A stretch of 64,000 nucleotides of DNA, from the NCBI RefSeq assembly GCF_023053635.1, contig NC_086179.1, positions 4,106,001 to 4,170,000 of the forward strand. Reading direction: 5' to 3'. The DNA is from Elgaria multicarinata webbii (lineage: Eukaryota; Chordata; Lepidosauria; Squamata; Anguidae). The notes beneath the pieces are model-generated. The model was not told the origin of the DNA. It was given only the letters and a program-made list of their open reading frames with translations, and did no database searches. Positions 33,852-43,247 of the stretch are shown piece by piece. Positions within the stretch are counted from its first letter, which is position 1, and each line of letters begins with the position of its first letter. Made by a program: the position numbers and the translations under genes.

Positions 33852-36800
33852 TGTGTGACAACTTCAAAAGGCATCTACAAGCAAGGACGCCTTTATTTTT
33901 TTCATGCTAAATATTCCTCTGTTCATGTTACCGATCTTTAGATTCCGATTCTTCATGGAAGTTTGATTTGTCGTTTTTTAAAAAGTATGGTGATCAGCTA
34001 AGATTTCAGAACTTGTAAATTCATTTAATTTGTGTTCTAATAGGATCTTAATTTTGGAATGTTACCTCCCAACCTAGGATGTCTTCTCTTATTATCTTAA
34101 TTCGGATTTATTTTTCCTTTATACATATCAAGTCAGGATAGCGAAGGTGCTGCAAAACCCAATTTTTATTGGCATACTCACAATCCTAAAAATTAGTTTT
34201 GCAGAGTGTTCCACAGTGAGCCCAAATGCTTACATAAAACTGCTTTGTGATTTCTTTTTTTTTAAAAAAAAATTAAAAGCAGAATAAAAATTCTCAGAAA
34301 TAAATTAAATAGACACACACACACGTCTTCCTTTTTAAATATGCTTCAAAGAAGTAGAAATTGTCCTTGCACTTCTCTCTTCTTCATTTGTAGGGATGGA
34401 AAGGGCAATTGATGTTTAACCATTTTACAAGTTCTTCAGAGTCAGGAACAAGGAGATTTCTCTGGATATCCAGAGAAGTCCTTTTTCCTTCTGATTGCCC
34501 CCCCCCCCAAACACACACACCACTTGAGGACCCCCCAAAAACTGAGCACTGTTGTCTTCATTTCCGTTTGCTTACAATCAGATTTTTTGTTCCAGTTTTC
34601 CCTGCGGCCAGGAGATGTCACAGTTGCGTCCAGATAAAAAATGGTAAGAACAACTGACTTTGAACATGTCAATAGCAAAGTTTCCTGTTTATGGGGATTG
34701 AAACCCTAACTGGGTTAAATTGCCTGCAAGCCTTCCTCTCCTCTACATGTACTCATACCCTTGAGCTACTGTGTGGTGTCTTGGAATGTTCACGAACATT
34801 CTAACTTCTGAGGGGAAATATCAGTCATAGTGTTGGAAAAATCAGGGCAGCTGGTATGAGAGAAACAGAAGGCTGGTTTGACTGGGAAGAAATCTTCATG
34901 TAGACCAGGAGTGGGGAACCATAGATCTGCGGGCCAAATCTGAGGGTTACCCAGAAGGGCCTGCCCACTTACCCACCCCCCACCCCCAACACACATCTTT
35001 TGGTGGTTTTCCCAGTTTTCTCCCCATTCTAAAAGATTGAAATGCCTCACTCAGGATATTTTTCAGGAGCCACTCTTTGAGGCCAAGTTTTGTCTTTCGT
35101 TTTTTTACTTCAAAATATCAAACAAGATTTATGTGACAAGATCTGGTATTGAGAGCACAGACTATATCCAAAAATACAAAGTAATAGCTGTACTAAGCAA
35201 AACACTTGTCAAACAGCGTCCTTAGAATTGTTTCAGGATCAATGTCTTTCCTTAAAAAGAGTAAAATGTCTTACCCATATTACATTTCTGAGCAGGTGTT
35301 CTCCTCCTAAAACCCCTCAGCTCAGGTCCTAATATTTATATGATTTCTGATGAGAAGTTTATGTGCTTAACTAAGAAAGGGACTTAAGCTCAGCACTCTT
35401 TAACAATGAATTATTTTTACCAAAATTCCCTTCTGTGACCTGGGAATAATATATTTATTTCATTTGTTTGGTCAGCACTTCTGAGCAATGGATTTCTTTT
35501 AAGTTTCCAAAATGGGATACTTGACTTTAGGTGATACCTAAAATTCCCTTCCTTGACCTCTAAACCTGGTTCACATGTAACGACAAATCATGGGTTAATT
35601 AACCCTTAATTTGCTGTGCACAAGAGTGGGCGGGCTGTGCGGGTGCATCCACCACATTTTAATCAACCTACGATCATTCGAGTTGTAGGTTGTTGAGTGT
35701 GATGTGTGAACCTGGAGCGCTGGGTTCTTTAGGGGTTAAACAACCCAGCAGAACTCTTGCTTATGCATGGCAAATCACGGGTTAAAGCCTGGGTGAACGG
35801 GCTGCTATTATCTCTGGGCTTGCTTAGTTACGAACTGCTTTCGATTCTGTTCGCTCCTGAAAATATTTAATTTCATTTATGTCATAAGCCGGAAATATTA
35901 ACAATACGATCTTTGCTACCTAACTAGCCAGCCTTTTTTCAAACTCCTTATCTGAACCAGATGGGTTTAGGTGGAAAGGATTCATCTTAACTTGTCACTT
36001 AGGTTAACAATTGCAGGCTAAGAGGCGAAAAGTTATAGCATGAGTCTTAACGCGGGTGGGGAAACTCCATCTTGGCCCTCTTGCGGTCCCCAGATGCCCC
36101 CTCCTCCCAAGATCCTGAACAGAATGAGTCTGTCTGCTGGAACCAAAGAGATTCAGCCTTAATATGAGAGTGTATCTAGTATTTCTTAATGTAGGCAATG
36201 TAATATTTAGTAATTATGAGATCTAAGTTTGTTAGTCAGCCTGTTATACAGCTTGTTGTAAGTGCGTTTACAAAATTCAGAAAGGGACAAGATGCCAAAA
36301 TAAAAATGCTTAAATAAGAGTAAAAACAAACAAACACGGGCAAAAATAAACATAATAAGAGCAAGAAAAGGGACGTTGGATCCTTATTTTCCTCTTCTAT
36401 CCATGACATCATACCAGTTAAAGAAAATTCTCGAGATCTGTTCTAGGCAAGAACAGTTCTGTTCTGGGAGCATCTGTGGTAGTTTGTTTCCACAGAAAAG
36501 AATCTGCCTAAGGTCTCTTGTGGTCTGTCAATTCAGATGTTTTTGTCTGCGGAGGCTATAACGGAGAAGTGATATTAGGAGACATCTGGAAACTGAACCT
36601 GCAAACTTTCCAGTGGGTGAAACTCCTGGCTATTATGCCTGAACCTGTTTATTTCCACTGTGCTACCGTGACGCCGGTAAGTGGCTGTAAATTTCATTCC
36701 CCTCTACAAGCCCTCTGTAACTAAAATGGCTCCTAAGATGGGAGTGGGCAGACTAACCTGCCGAAGTGGAGAAATACATTTCTGTATCCTGGAATCCTAT

Positions 36801-38409
36801 ACAGTATATCCCCCCTGGTCCTCTAAGGAAACGTTGCCACTGGCAAAGCCACCATGAGGGGCTGCCAGCTAGCTCCCCACCCTCACCCCAACCTGACTGC
36901 AGCTTTTCAGGAGCTGGACTCTCCTCCCTTTTCCTCCCCACCTGATCTGCTCTCCAAAGCCCCCTTCCCAGCTCTGCCCAGACACTCTGGGAAGCAGCAG
37001 CACTTGGTGCCTGGAAGAGTTCTGTGTGATTCTTTGATAGCCTTGAACGTGTAGCTGTCATCGCCTGCCCACACCTTAAGAACTCAGGGCAAGGCGGAAG
37101 CAGAACGCCCTGATTTATAAGCTGGCACTATCTCAAGGTAGCTGTGTATGGCCCCCAAATGTTTTTTTAATCATTTATCCCTCTTGCAGGTGTTTAATTT
37201 ACCTGAGTTTAAAAGGCACTTGGGGGCGGGGGCGGCTTGATTTGGAATTTAGAGTTGTAAGTGTCCAGGAGCAGGGAACTGTCTTCTTGCTTATGTTACG
37301 CTTGTGCTATGTTGTGGTTGTGGTGGTGGTGGTAGCAGTAGTTGCCAGTAGAGAAGTAATTTATGGGACTGGATCTCAAAGTAAAAAGCAGGTTCTCTTA
37401 TGGTGGGAACAACAAAATGTACTGTCAGGAATTGTTCTTATGGAGGTGCAATGAAATAATTCCACTGCACTGTCCTGCGTGCCTCTGAATCATGTCCTTG
37501 AGGAGTGACTTGTATTTTCTACCTATTCCTAACAGCCTGCCTCCATCCCTGCAAAGACCTCCGGGTTTTGTTTTGTTTTCTCCCAGCGTGGTGCCTCCAG
37601 ATGAATTGGATTACAACTGCTGGTTGAGAATGATGGGAGCTGTAGTCCAGCACACTGGAAGGCTGAGCTAAAGGGCCCCTTCCTCTTCCCCCACACTAAC
37701 GTTCTTTTGTACATCAGCTGCTTCCTCCCAAACAAGGGAGACTCAGGCAAAGGTGTGTGGCTTTTTGAACCCTCTCCCTCTTTGGGTGAACCATGAATGA
37801 ACCTCTGCCAGAGTTTTCCCCTTATTCCCCAATGGAGCAACTCCTTTTCATGAGCCTAGTTGACGAGGCTCATGAAAAATGGGAGTAGCTGAGGCAGGTA
37901 TGGGTGGAACTCTGTCAACACCCAGGGGGCTGCACGTACCGGGGGGGAGAGAGCCATTTTCTCGGTTTGGCTGTCCTGGGAGCAGGTCAGTCCCTTCAGC
38001 CCTGTTCAAAATCAGTTGCTCACAACCTGCTCGAGATCCCCAAGTGGTACAGGCAACCACCGAGATGCTTGAACGCTTCCTTTTGTTACAGTCAGAACGC
38101 CTGCTCGGTGTAAAATGTGAGTGCAGGCAGTGAGAGGGCCTGGAGGCAGCAAGCAGCCAGGCACCAGCCGTGACCTCTTCTCGTTCTGCTTCCCCGCAGG
38201 CCGGCTGCATGTACGTCCACGGCGGTGTGGTGGACATCGTTCGGAACAAACGGACTGGCTCTCTCTTTAAGATGTGGCTGGTTGTGCCCAGCCTCTTGGA
38301 ACTGTCTTGGGAGAAGCTACTGGGTTTTTTCCCTCACCTAGCAAACCTCACCAGATCGCAGCTTTTGCACCTTGGACTCACACAGGGACTCATTGAGCGC
38401 TTGAAATGA
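17716..38409 (+). CDS. KLHDC10: KLHDC10, kelch-repeat substrate receptor of CUL2 ubiquitin ligase
   Basis: Nine exons are placed: 17716-17854, 24598-24819, 27502-27656, 30486-30634, 31346-31430, 33683-33746, 34596-34643, 36537-36676 and 38200-38409. They sum to 1212 nt (403 codons plus TGA). The glycine-rich N-terminus [18 protein letters not shown] is followed by kelch blades with the GG signature: [57 protein letters not shown] and MYVHGGVVD. The C-terminus ([21 protein letters not shown]) is the BC/CUL2-box region. From the literature, KLHDC10 directs CUL2 ligase to certain C-terminal degrons, including alanine-tailed products of ribosome quality control, and affects ASK1 signalling through PP5. 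Compared with the human protein as remembered (442 aa), a basic stretch (KKIRWDPVRRRF and onward, about 28 residues) expected between exons 1 and the first kelch exon was not found. Exon 1 and the next exon are both phase 1, so the frame stays open without it. Confidence 0.95.
18095..18222. mobile_element. Palindromic MITE, degraded
   Basis: GGACTTCGACTCCCATCAGC faces CGCAGCCCCAAACATCTGGA in imperfect inverted arrangement within KLHDC10 intron 1. Confidence 0.45.
18268..18537 (-). mobile_element. CR1 LINE 3' end
   Basis: AGAGTCATAGAATAGCAGAG starts a minus-strand CR1 that ends at GTGTCCTGCACTCTG. Confidence 0.9.
18712..19428 (+). mobile_element. L2-clade LINE 3' end (with a minus-strand scrap before it)
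   Basis: The frame at 18788-19204 reads [40 protein letters not shown] and [11 protein letters not shown]. The 3' end is GCTTCGGCTATTGGGCGG plus an ATAAA-type tail. Bases 18712-18778 look like a separate inverted LINE tail. Confidence 0.85.
19429..20985 (-). mobile_element. Long L2-clade LINE with reverse transcriptase
   Basis: This is the longest L2 copy here. On the minus strand it encodes [17 protein letters not shown] (RT motif A), [20 protein letters not shown] (motif B), [12 protein letters not shown] (motif C, with H where YADD is expected), and the downstream [20 protein letters not shown] and [17 protein letters not shown]. Frames are broken, so it is inactive. Its 3' end abuts the 3' end of the plus-strand copy. 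Confidence 0.88.
21185..21308 (-). mobile_element. tRNA-derived SINE body
   Basis: GTGTTGTCAACACTGACTGG and CCAGGGTTTCAGGCAGGAGT match the bodies at 30911-31098 and 11118-11275. The tRNA head is missing. Confidence 0.65.
21310..21620. other. KLHDC10 intron segment, nothing recognised
   Basis: No exon, RNA gene or repeat family could be assigned. Confidence 0.35.
21625..22470 (-). mobile_element. L2-clade LINE fragments (two tails)
   Basis: One tail begins at 21625 (TTTATTTATTGCATTTTTGT, CCGAAGCTCTGTGGG) and continues through degraded RT sequence to about 22385. A second tail (22388-22470, CCGCCCAATAGCCGGAGCTC) follows. Confidence 0.75.
22471..23030. other. KLHDC10 intron segment, nothing recognised
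   Basis: This was searched by eye for the missing second KLHDC10 coding exon without success. No known repeat was recognised. Confidence 0.35.
23033..23480 (+). mobile_element. CR1 LINE 3' end
   Basis: The frame at 23049-23396 reads [20 protein letters not shown] and [20 protein letters not shown]. It ends in CTATTCTATGATTCTATGA. Confidence 0.92.
23872..24237 (+). mobile_element. CR1 LINE 3' end
   Basis: The frame from 23867 reads [20 protein letters not shown] and closes with LDSHLSGML. The CR1 terminal repeat is intact. Confidence 0.92.
25005..25396 (+). mobile_element. CR1 LINE 3' end with internal deletion
   Basis: It begins ACAAGCTGGAGCGTGTTCAG. GAGACTGAAG jumps straight to GTTGTCACACAG, losing about 75 bases of the usual sequence. 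The terminus ATTCTATGATTCTA is followed by the duplicated exchanger tract. Confidence 0.9.
25397..25594 (+). repeat. Inverted copy of exchanger intron and exon edge (from 58849-59053)
   Basis: ATCGGTTTTATGTATTTTAT, the LINE-like piece CTCAATCCAGAGGGAGAGGC, an ATT microsatellite, and TTTAACTGTCACCAATCAG plus ATCTGCTTCCCTTGGT match, nearly base for base, the reverse complement of 58849-59053. The last 16 bases are the start of an exchanger exon. The similarity stops there, at ATTCTATGA. Confidence 0.85.
25733..25807 (-). mobile_element. L2 LINE tail fragment
   Basis: TTTATTTATTTATTTATTAC followed by CCGCCCAATAGCCGAAGCCC. Confidence 0.75.
25960..26885 (-). mobile_element. L1 LINE, 3' end of ORF2, 5' truncated
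   Basis: An uninterrupted 236-codon minus-strand frame (26157-26867) encodes the L1 ORF2 C-terminus: [40 protein letters not shown] and [16 protein letters not shown] short A-rich 3' UTR follows toward 25960. The intact frame suggests a fairly recent insertion. Confidence 0.93.
27052..27081. repeat. Small perfect hairpin
   Basis: Arms CCAGATCTGTATT and AATACAGATCTGG are separated by ATGA. No larger structure is evident. Confidence 0.6.
27962..28426 (+). mobile_element. CR1 LINE 3' end
   Basis: The frame reads [20 protein letters not shown] and [20 protein letters not shown], ending at TATTCTATGATTCTATGATT. Confidence 0.92.
28430..29840. other. KLHDC10 intron 4 segment with no recognised element
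   Basis: About 1.4 kb without a confident repeat or exon. It holds a CCCA-rich patch at about 29776-29800. Confidence 0.35.
29842..30375 (-). mobile_element. LTR-retrotransposon-like 3' fragment with presumed LTR end
   Basis: On the minus strand the end of a reading frame is followed by a segment with AATAAAAGCTTTGTGGATTA (poly(A)-type signal), closing at AAACACGACA. The plus-strand edge TGTCGTGTTTC is shared exactly with the copy at 50589. It is a fossil piece of modest age. Similarity to the 912-1284 copy is high. Confidence 0.45.
30911..31098 (-). mobile_element. tRNA-Ala-derived SINE, near full length
   Basis: On the minus strand it starts GGCTGTGGCTCAGTGGGAGA, has a tRNA B-box-like GGTTCAATCC, then the body CTGGAAAAACTCCTGCC, ending near the CTTCCT-type terminus. 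It lies in KLHDC10 intron 5. Confidence 0.85.
31469..31527. repeat. (GA)n microsatellite
   Basis: About 58 bases of AG repeats, 40 bases after the KLHDC10 exon 31346-31430 donor. Confidence 0.95.
31676..31952. mobile_element. hAT-type MITE with 8-bp target duplication
   Basis: It begins CAGGGGTAGGGAACTC and ends GAGGTTCTTCATCCCTG. Flanking 8-mers GTCTAGGG (31668-31675) and GTCTCGGG (31953-31960) differ by one base. Confidence 0.75.
31985..32110 (-). mobile_element. L2 LINE tail fragment
   Basis: GCCCCATAGCCGAAGCTCTC with a TTTATTTCATTT tail on the plus strand. Confidence 0.7.
32733..32905 (+). mobile_element. tRNA-Ala-derived SINE, full length
   Basis: The head GGGCCGTAGCTCCGTGGTAG, anticodon-like loop CTTTGCAAGC and GTTCAATCCCTGGCATCTCC resemble tRNA-Ala(UGC). 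The body ends GGGCTGGATGGACCAAGGGT. It is not a tRNA gene, because a SINE body follows instead of a terminator. Confidence 0.88.
32908..33358 (+). mobile_element. CR1 LINE 3' end directly after a SINE
   Basis: The frame reads [20 protein letters not shown] and [20 protein letters not shown], terminating GATTCTAATC. The SINE tail and CR1 start adjoin with no spacer. Confidence 0.92.
33807..33857. repeat. (GT)n microsatellite
   Basis: About 50 bases of GT repeats, 60 bases after the donor of KLHDC10 exon 33683-33746. Confidence 0.95.
34905..35050. mobile_element. Fragment of a hAT-type repeat
   Basis: CAGGAGTGGGGAACCATAGA resembles a hAT terminus. The rest resembles the old repeat near 10840 and 47200. 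No right terminus was found. Confidence 0.35.
35051..35560. other. KLHDC10 intron segment, nothing recognised
   Basis: AT-rich intronic sequence without an assignable repeat or exon. Confidence 0.35.
35565..35800. mobile_element. Degraded MITE with ATCATGGGTTAATTAACCC motif
   Basis: GGTTCACATGTAACGACAAA and CATGGGTTAATTAACCC at the left recur in altered form around 41600-41655, and the interior holds several GGGTTAAAC/GTTTAACCC half-sites in inverted orientation. The ends are not firm. Confidence 0.4.
36690..38190. other. Last KLHDC10 intron, mostly unassigned
   Basis: A degraded palindromic MITE lies at about 37580-37670 (GGATTACAACTGCTGG / GAGCTGTAGTCCAGCA), and GTGGTGGTGG repeats at about 37315-37335. 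No further genes are visible. Confidence 0.4.
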
Positions 38410-38598
38410 GAACCTCCCGCTCTTAAAACACTAAAAAGTGACTCCTCTTCCTTCCCCCTGTTCTCTCTCTGTCTCTCTGTCTCTATTTATGAGTCCTGCA
38501 GAAGATGGCCGCGAAGGAGGTGGCCAAAGCCCTGCTCCAAAGCCTTACTTGGCAAAATACATCAGATGCCTTTCCTGTGAATTTTTATTTTAAAGTTT

Positions 38599-38604
38599 AT
38601 TAAA
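38599..38604 (+). terminator. KLHDC10: Candidate KLHDC10 polyadenylation signal (ATTAAA)
   Basis: ATTAAA lies about 190 bases after the stop codon, followed by a T-rich stretch. A stronger AATAAA occurs far downstream at 40870-40875, so a longer 3' UTR is possible. The sequence alone does not decide between them. Confidence 0.35.
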
Positions 38605-40130
38605 GTCAGCCTTTTTTTAATTTATGGATACCTATAAATACATCATGAACTAAAAGATGCTGTTGCTGAACTAATTTGTACTGCTTTTGCTGCATGCTTG
38701 TAAGTCTTCAGTGGGGAAGGAGGGTGGACGTTGTGACTCGCCTTCCCACGCCGGTCTCCTAGATCTCGTTTTGTAAGATGTGCTGAAGTGCATTGAACAC
38801 TCTGCAGCCGTTCCAGCGGCCGGCTTTAAAGAAGCATGCTGGGCTCAGTCCGGATTCCATCGTGGCTCCTCTCGCCCTGGCTGGCTCCACTGGTATGAAG
38901 TGTCAAAAGACCAGACCAAACCAACCGCGCGTCTTCGGCGGGCAGACGTTGCAGCTGGAAAAGACGTCGTGACCTTCTGAAATGTGTTGTCATTTCTTGC
39001 CTTTTCATATTGAAATTTCCAATCGAAGGCTTACTTACTCTGGCTTCAGCGCAACTGTCTGTCCTGAACGGCGGCAGGGAGGGGAGAAGGACGTTTACCC
39101 ACCTGCCGTTTCTACTCACATCCCACTTCGGAGGAGTCAATGGAGCAAGAAAACTATGACGAAATCCGTGCTATTTTTCTCCCCGTTGCAAGTGTGTGTG
39201 CGTGAATCTGGAAATCCATGATCAGTGCTGTAGCTGTTATCAGCCGCTAGTTTTTTCTTCAGTAGATACTGGACGTCACTCTGCGTTCTTGCTTTCACTC
39301 CGATTGTTTTAAGAACCCATTTCAGTGGGCCCGCGTTCCCCAACACAGGGCAACGTAATAACTGATCATTCATTCCCAGGAAATGCCATGTTGTCACTCC
39401 TGTGTCTTTTTCCTTTCCTGCACATGGGCGAGACGCCTGACATTTTGCTGTGAACAGTATTTGCCTTCTTTTTTTAAAAAAAAAAAGTGCTGGAAGTAGA
39501 AACCATGTCTGTGTCTTAACTGTTGTGTTCCGAACGGCTGTGAAAATCAGTTCTGTAGAATGTATACCAAAACGCCATCAAACCAAGCATCACACCTAGC
39601 TGGAGAAGCTGGGCGTATGGTTTTATTTTTTGTTTCCCCCCCAAAAATTGTACATGAAAACCTGTTCGTGGTTCTTGTCATGTGTCCTTTTTTTTTTTTA
39701 AACTCGGATCGGAGTATGCAATGCATTCACGTGTAATATCAAGCTATGGTGTGGGCCTGACAGCACGCACCCGCTCCTCAAGGGCTATACGTAGGGATGT
39801 CCATCTCTGATTATGGTGGCAACCCTGTAGTTTGCCACCACAATTGGGGCTTTGATCCCATAACACAAATGTGACCTGGCTTTGAAACCACAGTGCCATC
39901 GGAATTGGGTGAACACAGGCACTGTGTGTGTGGGGGGGGGGGGCGTTCTCTGCCTCCGGTCTTGTGTGTCTCTGTATTCAACACCACCCAGATCCTCATC
40001 TAGCAGTTATTGCCTCTAACTTAATTTGTGGCAGAATGAAGTGGTGGGGTTGACAAGTTTGAATAGTGCCCTATGAGCAAAAATAACTCTGTGCACACAC
40101 ACACACACACACATATATCACATTGGGGTT
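38605..40130 (+). other. Possible long KLHDC10 3' UTR or downstream spacer, few repeats
   Basis: About 1.5 kb after the first candidate poly(A) signal has no recognised transposon and no coding signal. It is unusually clean for this window, which would fit a long 3' UTR. A short CA run lies at about 40095-40113. Confidence 0.3.
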
Positions 40131-40153
40131 AAAGACTCTCTTCTCTTTGCCAT

Positions 40154-40440
40154 CCTCTCATGCAAGCACTGAGTCATTACTGACTCTTGGAGGGACACCA
40201 GCTTCCGCTGACGTTTTCTTGGCAGGCCTTATAGCGGGGGTGGTTCGCCGTTGCCTTCCCCAGCCGTTATTCCTTTTCCCCCAGCTAACTGGGTACTCAT
40301 TTTACTGACTTCGGGAGGATGGAAGGCTGAGTCGACCCGAGCCGGCTGCCTGAAACCAGCTTCCGCTGGGCTCGAACTCAGGCCGTGGGGAGAGTTTCGG
40401 CTGCAGAAACTGCTGCTTTACCACTCTGCGCCACACGAGG
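40154..40440 (-). mobile_element. Sauria-type SINE with BovB-like tail and 16-bp target duplication
   Basis: On the minus strand it opens CCTCGTGTGGCGCAGAGTGG (A box) and has CTGAGTTCGAGCCCAGC (B box), then GACTCAGCCTTCCATCCTCC. It ends with GGCAACGGCGAACCACCCCC and GTCAGTAATGACTCAGTGCT, a BovB-derived tail. CTCTTCTCTTTGCCAT flanks both sides perfectly (40138-40153 and 40441-40456). Confidence 0.9.
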
Positions 40441-40456
40441 CTCTTCTCTTTGCCAT

Positions 40457-41380
40457 GCTATTGTTTAAAGTGTGTGAAACTTTGTGGGTATTTTTGGGTG
40501 GGGGAGTAGATATGTACTCTTCCCCGCCTCCACTTGCTTGAAAGGGGGTGCAGTCTAAGAAGAGCTCCTCACCCTTTTACTCTGCTGACTGTATAAACTG
40601 GCCTTTTGGGCTCGCCTGTGAGAGGAGGGACCAGCCTGCTGGAAACCGGCTGGAAACCACCACTTTTGGGAGCAGGAGAGCAGAAAGAGAAGCTCCTGTC
40701 TACCACCTGGGGCTACCAGGCTCCATGACGTGGCAAAGGCACCGTTTGCCAGAGAACTAGTAGAGAGGAAAGGCAGTAGATGGTCAACATTTAAAAGGAT
40801 TTAGCTGCTAAAGGAGGTAGTTCCCTTCGCCCTTCCTTTGTCCTTTGAAATCTTCCTGCTGTAGTTTTAAATAAACAGCCACAGGAGCTTTTCTAAATGG
40901 CTCTTTTTCCACAGCTTGGCCTCTTTTTCCTTTCGTAAAAGAAGCAATGCGATTCAGCGACTGCAAAATACAGTGGTTCCTTTCTACCAGTCAGCAACCG
41001 CTGGAAATAGTCAAAGCGCCATGTACAGGTAGCCCATGCCCACTAACTTTCAACTCCCCTTCAAGATGGGAAGAACTATTGTTCAATTAAAATCCTCACT
41101 TTTGCACAATGGACGTCATTGTATAATGACTCCAGTTGATGATTGCTGGAGGTAGGAACCTCATCAGCTTTGGGCCACCCTAAATGATACACCCAGGAGG
41201 GCGGCCCACTCTTGGGTGGCATTGCACTACATCTGACCCAAAACTTTCTTTACCTGCAGGGTGCTGTCAAGCATGCCACGCCATTGCCAATAAGAGCGGA
41301 GGACAGAATCATTGTCGCTATGACCTTTCTTATTGCCATGTTAACAAGCTGGCTCTACATTTGGGGTGCAACAGCCTTTT
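40457..41380. other. KLHDC10/exchanger spacer, nothing recognised
   Basis: An AATAAA at 40870-40875 could end a long KLHDC10 transcript. No repeat or coding sequence was assigned. Confidence 0.3.
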
Positions 41381-41384
41381 GAAT

Positions 41385-41655
41385 GTTCAGCCCCGAATCG
41401 GGGTGAAAGGGGGTTGCGACATGATGTCCAAACCCAGACATTATAGGTTAATCGTGGGTTAAACTCACACCTAACTACTAATGTTAGGTTAACTGTAGGC
41501 TGTTCAACCCACAATTAGCCTAGAGTGTTACATAGTAACCCTCAATTGGGGGGTGAATATCCAAAAAGGCCATAGAATTTGCCCAGCAAGCGCTGCGACA
41601 AATCATGGGTTGATCAACCCACGATTTACTGCCATTACATGTGAACCAGTTCAAA
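41385..41655. mobile_element. Degraded MITE sharing motifs with 35565-35800
   Basis: It carries GGTTAATCGTGGGTTAAAC, CTGTTCAACCCACAATTAG and ATCATGGGTTGATCAACCCA. The last is itself an inverted repeat, followed by TTACATGTGAACCAG, the complement of the left edge of the other copy. Confidence 0.4.
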
Positions 41656-41704
41656 ATGTACTTGAAGGACCACCAGTCTCCATAGATACCTTCCCATGCA
41701 TTAC

Positions 41705-41763
41705 GATCTTGCTATTTACTGTGTAATCTGTACAGCACCATGTACATTGATGGTGCTATATAA

Positions 41764-41811
<48 letters not shown>

Positions 41812-41815
41812 TAAT
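41705..41815 (+). mobile_element. L2 LINE tail with (AAT)n
   Basis: ACAGCACCATGTACATTGAT and GGTGCTATATAAATTAATAA are followed by an AAT microsatellite. The same ending appears at 59715-59780. Confidence 0.8.
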
Positions 41816-41951
41816 TAAGGACCTCTTGCAAGTATGTCTGGCATCTGAAGTAAGGCATGAGGATACCAGAGGGCCATTCTCAGTTGTGGAAAGTTAGAAA
41901 GGTTTGCCTGATACCTATTTTATTGTCCTTTCAAAGCCTTTTTTTAATATA

Positions 41952-42120
41952 CGTATTTCTTTGATTGTAAGACGCCATCGATTGTAAGACGCACACTAAT
42001 TTCAGTACCACCAACAGAAAAAAAAGCCCTAAGACACACCCGTGATTCTAAGACGCACCCCATTTTTAGAGATGTTTATATGGGGAAAAAGTACGTCTTA
42101 GAATCGAAGAAATAGGGTAA
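41952..42120. mobile_element. MITE with AAGACGCAC-type inverted ends
   Basis: TATTTCTTTGATTGTAAGAC at the left pairs with GTCTTAGAATCGAAGAAATA at the right, and internal AAGACGCAC units repeat. The superfamily is not determined. Confidence 0.7.
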
Positions 42121-42189
42121 TTTGCCTGAGCCTTGAAGGTGCAAGATAGAACTCTGCTTTTACACTTTTATGGCTAGGAGCTTATTTCT

Positions 42190-42825
42190 TATTTTTACAA
42201 TTTAATTAAAAAAATATTCTTCCCAAAACCCACCCTTGGAATAGGACTGAATGCAGTATAAAATATCTGTAATAAAATTTATAAAAACACTCAACTGATG
42301 TGTTAAATTTACAAAGAGAGCAATTGTAAATCGATCTGCATTAAGAGGTCCAGTATAAACTCTTTTGTTTAAGCACACAAACAAAAGAGTAAAACTAACT
42401 GTATAAAAGTCAGAACAAAATCAAGTTTTAAAAGCTTTAGGAAAAAGAAAAGTTTTTAGCTGAGCTTTAAAAGCTGCGATTGAACTTGTAGTTCTCAAAT
42501 GTTCTGGAAGAGCGTTCCAGGCGTAAGGGGCAGCAGAAGAAAATGGACGACGCCGAGCAAGGGAAGTAGAGACCCTTGGGCAGGTGAGAAACAAGGCATC
42601 AGAGGAGCGGAGAGCATGAGCGGGGGAATAGTGTGAGATGAGAGAGGAGAGATAGGAAGGAGCTAGACCGTGAAAAGCTTTGTAGGTCAACAGGAGAAGT
42701 TTATATTGGATTCTGAAGTGAATTGGAAGCCAATGAAGAGATTTCAGAAGTGGAGTAACATGGTCAGAGCGGTGAGCCAAGAAGATGATCTTAGCAGCAG
42801 AGTGGTGAACAAGGAGGCTGACAGG
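42190..42825 (-). mobile_element. L2 LINE 3' end
   Basis: The minus-strand frame (42421-42780) reads HVTPLLKSLHWLPIHFRIQY, LLLTYKAFHGLAPSYLSSLI and [19 protein letters not shown], a subfamily distinct from the SAVAPRLW copies. Confidence 0.88.
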
Positions 42826-43052
42826 AACATGAGAAAAGCCCTGCTGGATCAGACCAAGGGTCCATCTAGTCCAGCATTCTGTTCACACAGTGGCCAAGCA
42901 GCTGTCAGCCAGGGACCCACAAAGCAGGACAGCACCCTTCCACCCATGTTCCCCAGCAACTGGTGCACACAGGCTTACTGCCTCGGATACTGGAGACAGC
43001 ACACAACCATCAGGGCTAGTAGCCATTGATGGCCTTCTCTTCAGGAATATCC
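42826..43052 (-). mobile_element. CR1/L3-like LINE 3' end
   Basis: GAACATGAGAAAAGCCCTGC starts the minus-strand 3' terminus, with CTGGATCAGACCAAGGGTCC following. It is the same family as 5386-6215. Confidence 0.85.
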
Positions 43053-43059
43053 TTACCCT

Positions 43060-43062
<3 letters not shown>

Positions 43063-43111
<49 letters not shown>
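43063..43111. repeat. (CA)n microsatellite
   Basis: About 48 bases of CA repeats. Confidence 0.95.
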
Positions 43112-43114
<3 letters not shown>

Positions 43115-43139
43115 ATCCTTCATACATGTACATCAGCCT

Positions 43140-43247
43140 GCACCAACCTGGTGCCCACCAGCTGTGTTGGACTATAACTCCCAGCATCCCCCAGTCCAGA
43201 TGTGTCAGACTACATCTGAAGGGCATCAGGTTGAGGAAGGCTGATGT
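43140..43247. mobile_element. Palindromic MITE, degraded
   Basis: TTGGACTATAACTCCCAGCA with outer arms CAACCTGGTGCCC and GGGCATCAGGTTG. Confidence 0.5.

Noticed and set aside
38780-39221. Short open frames downstream of KLHDC10
   Set aside because: They show no family resemblance, no splice sites and no codon signal.
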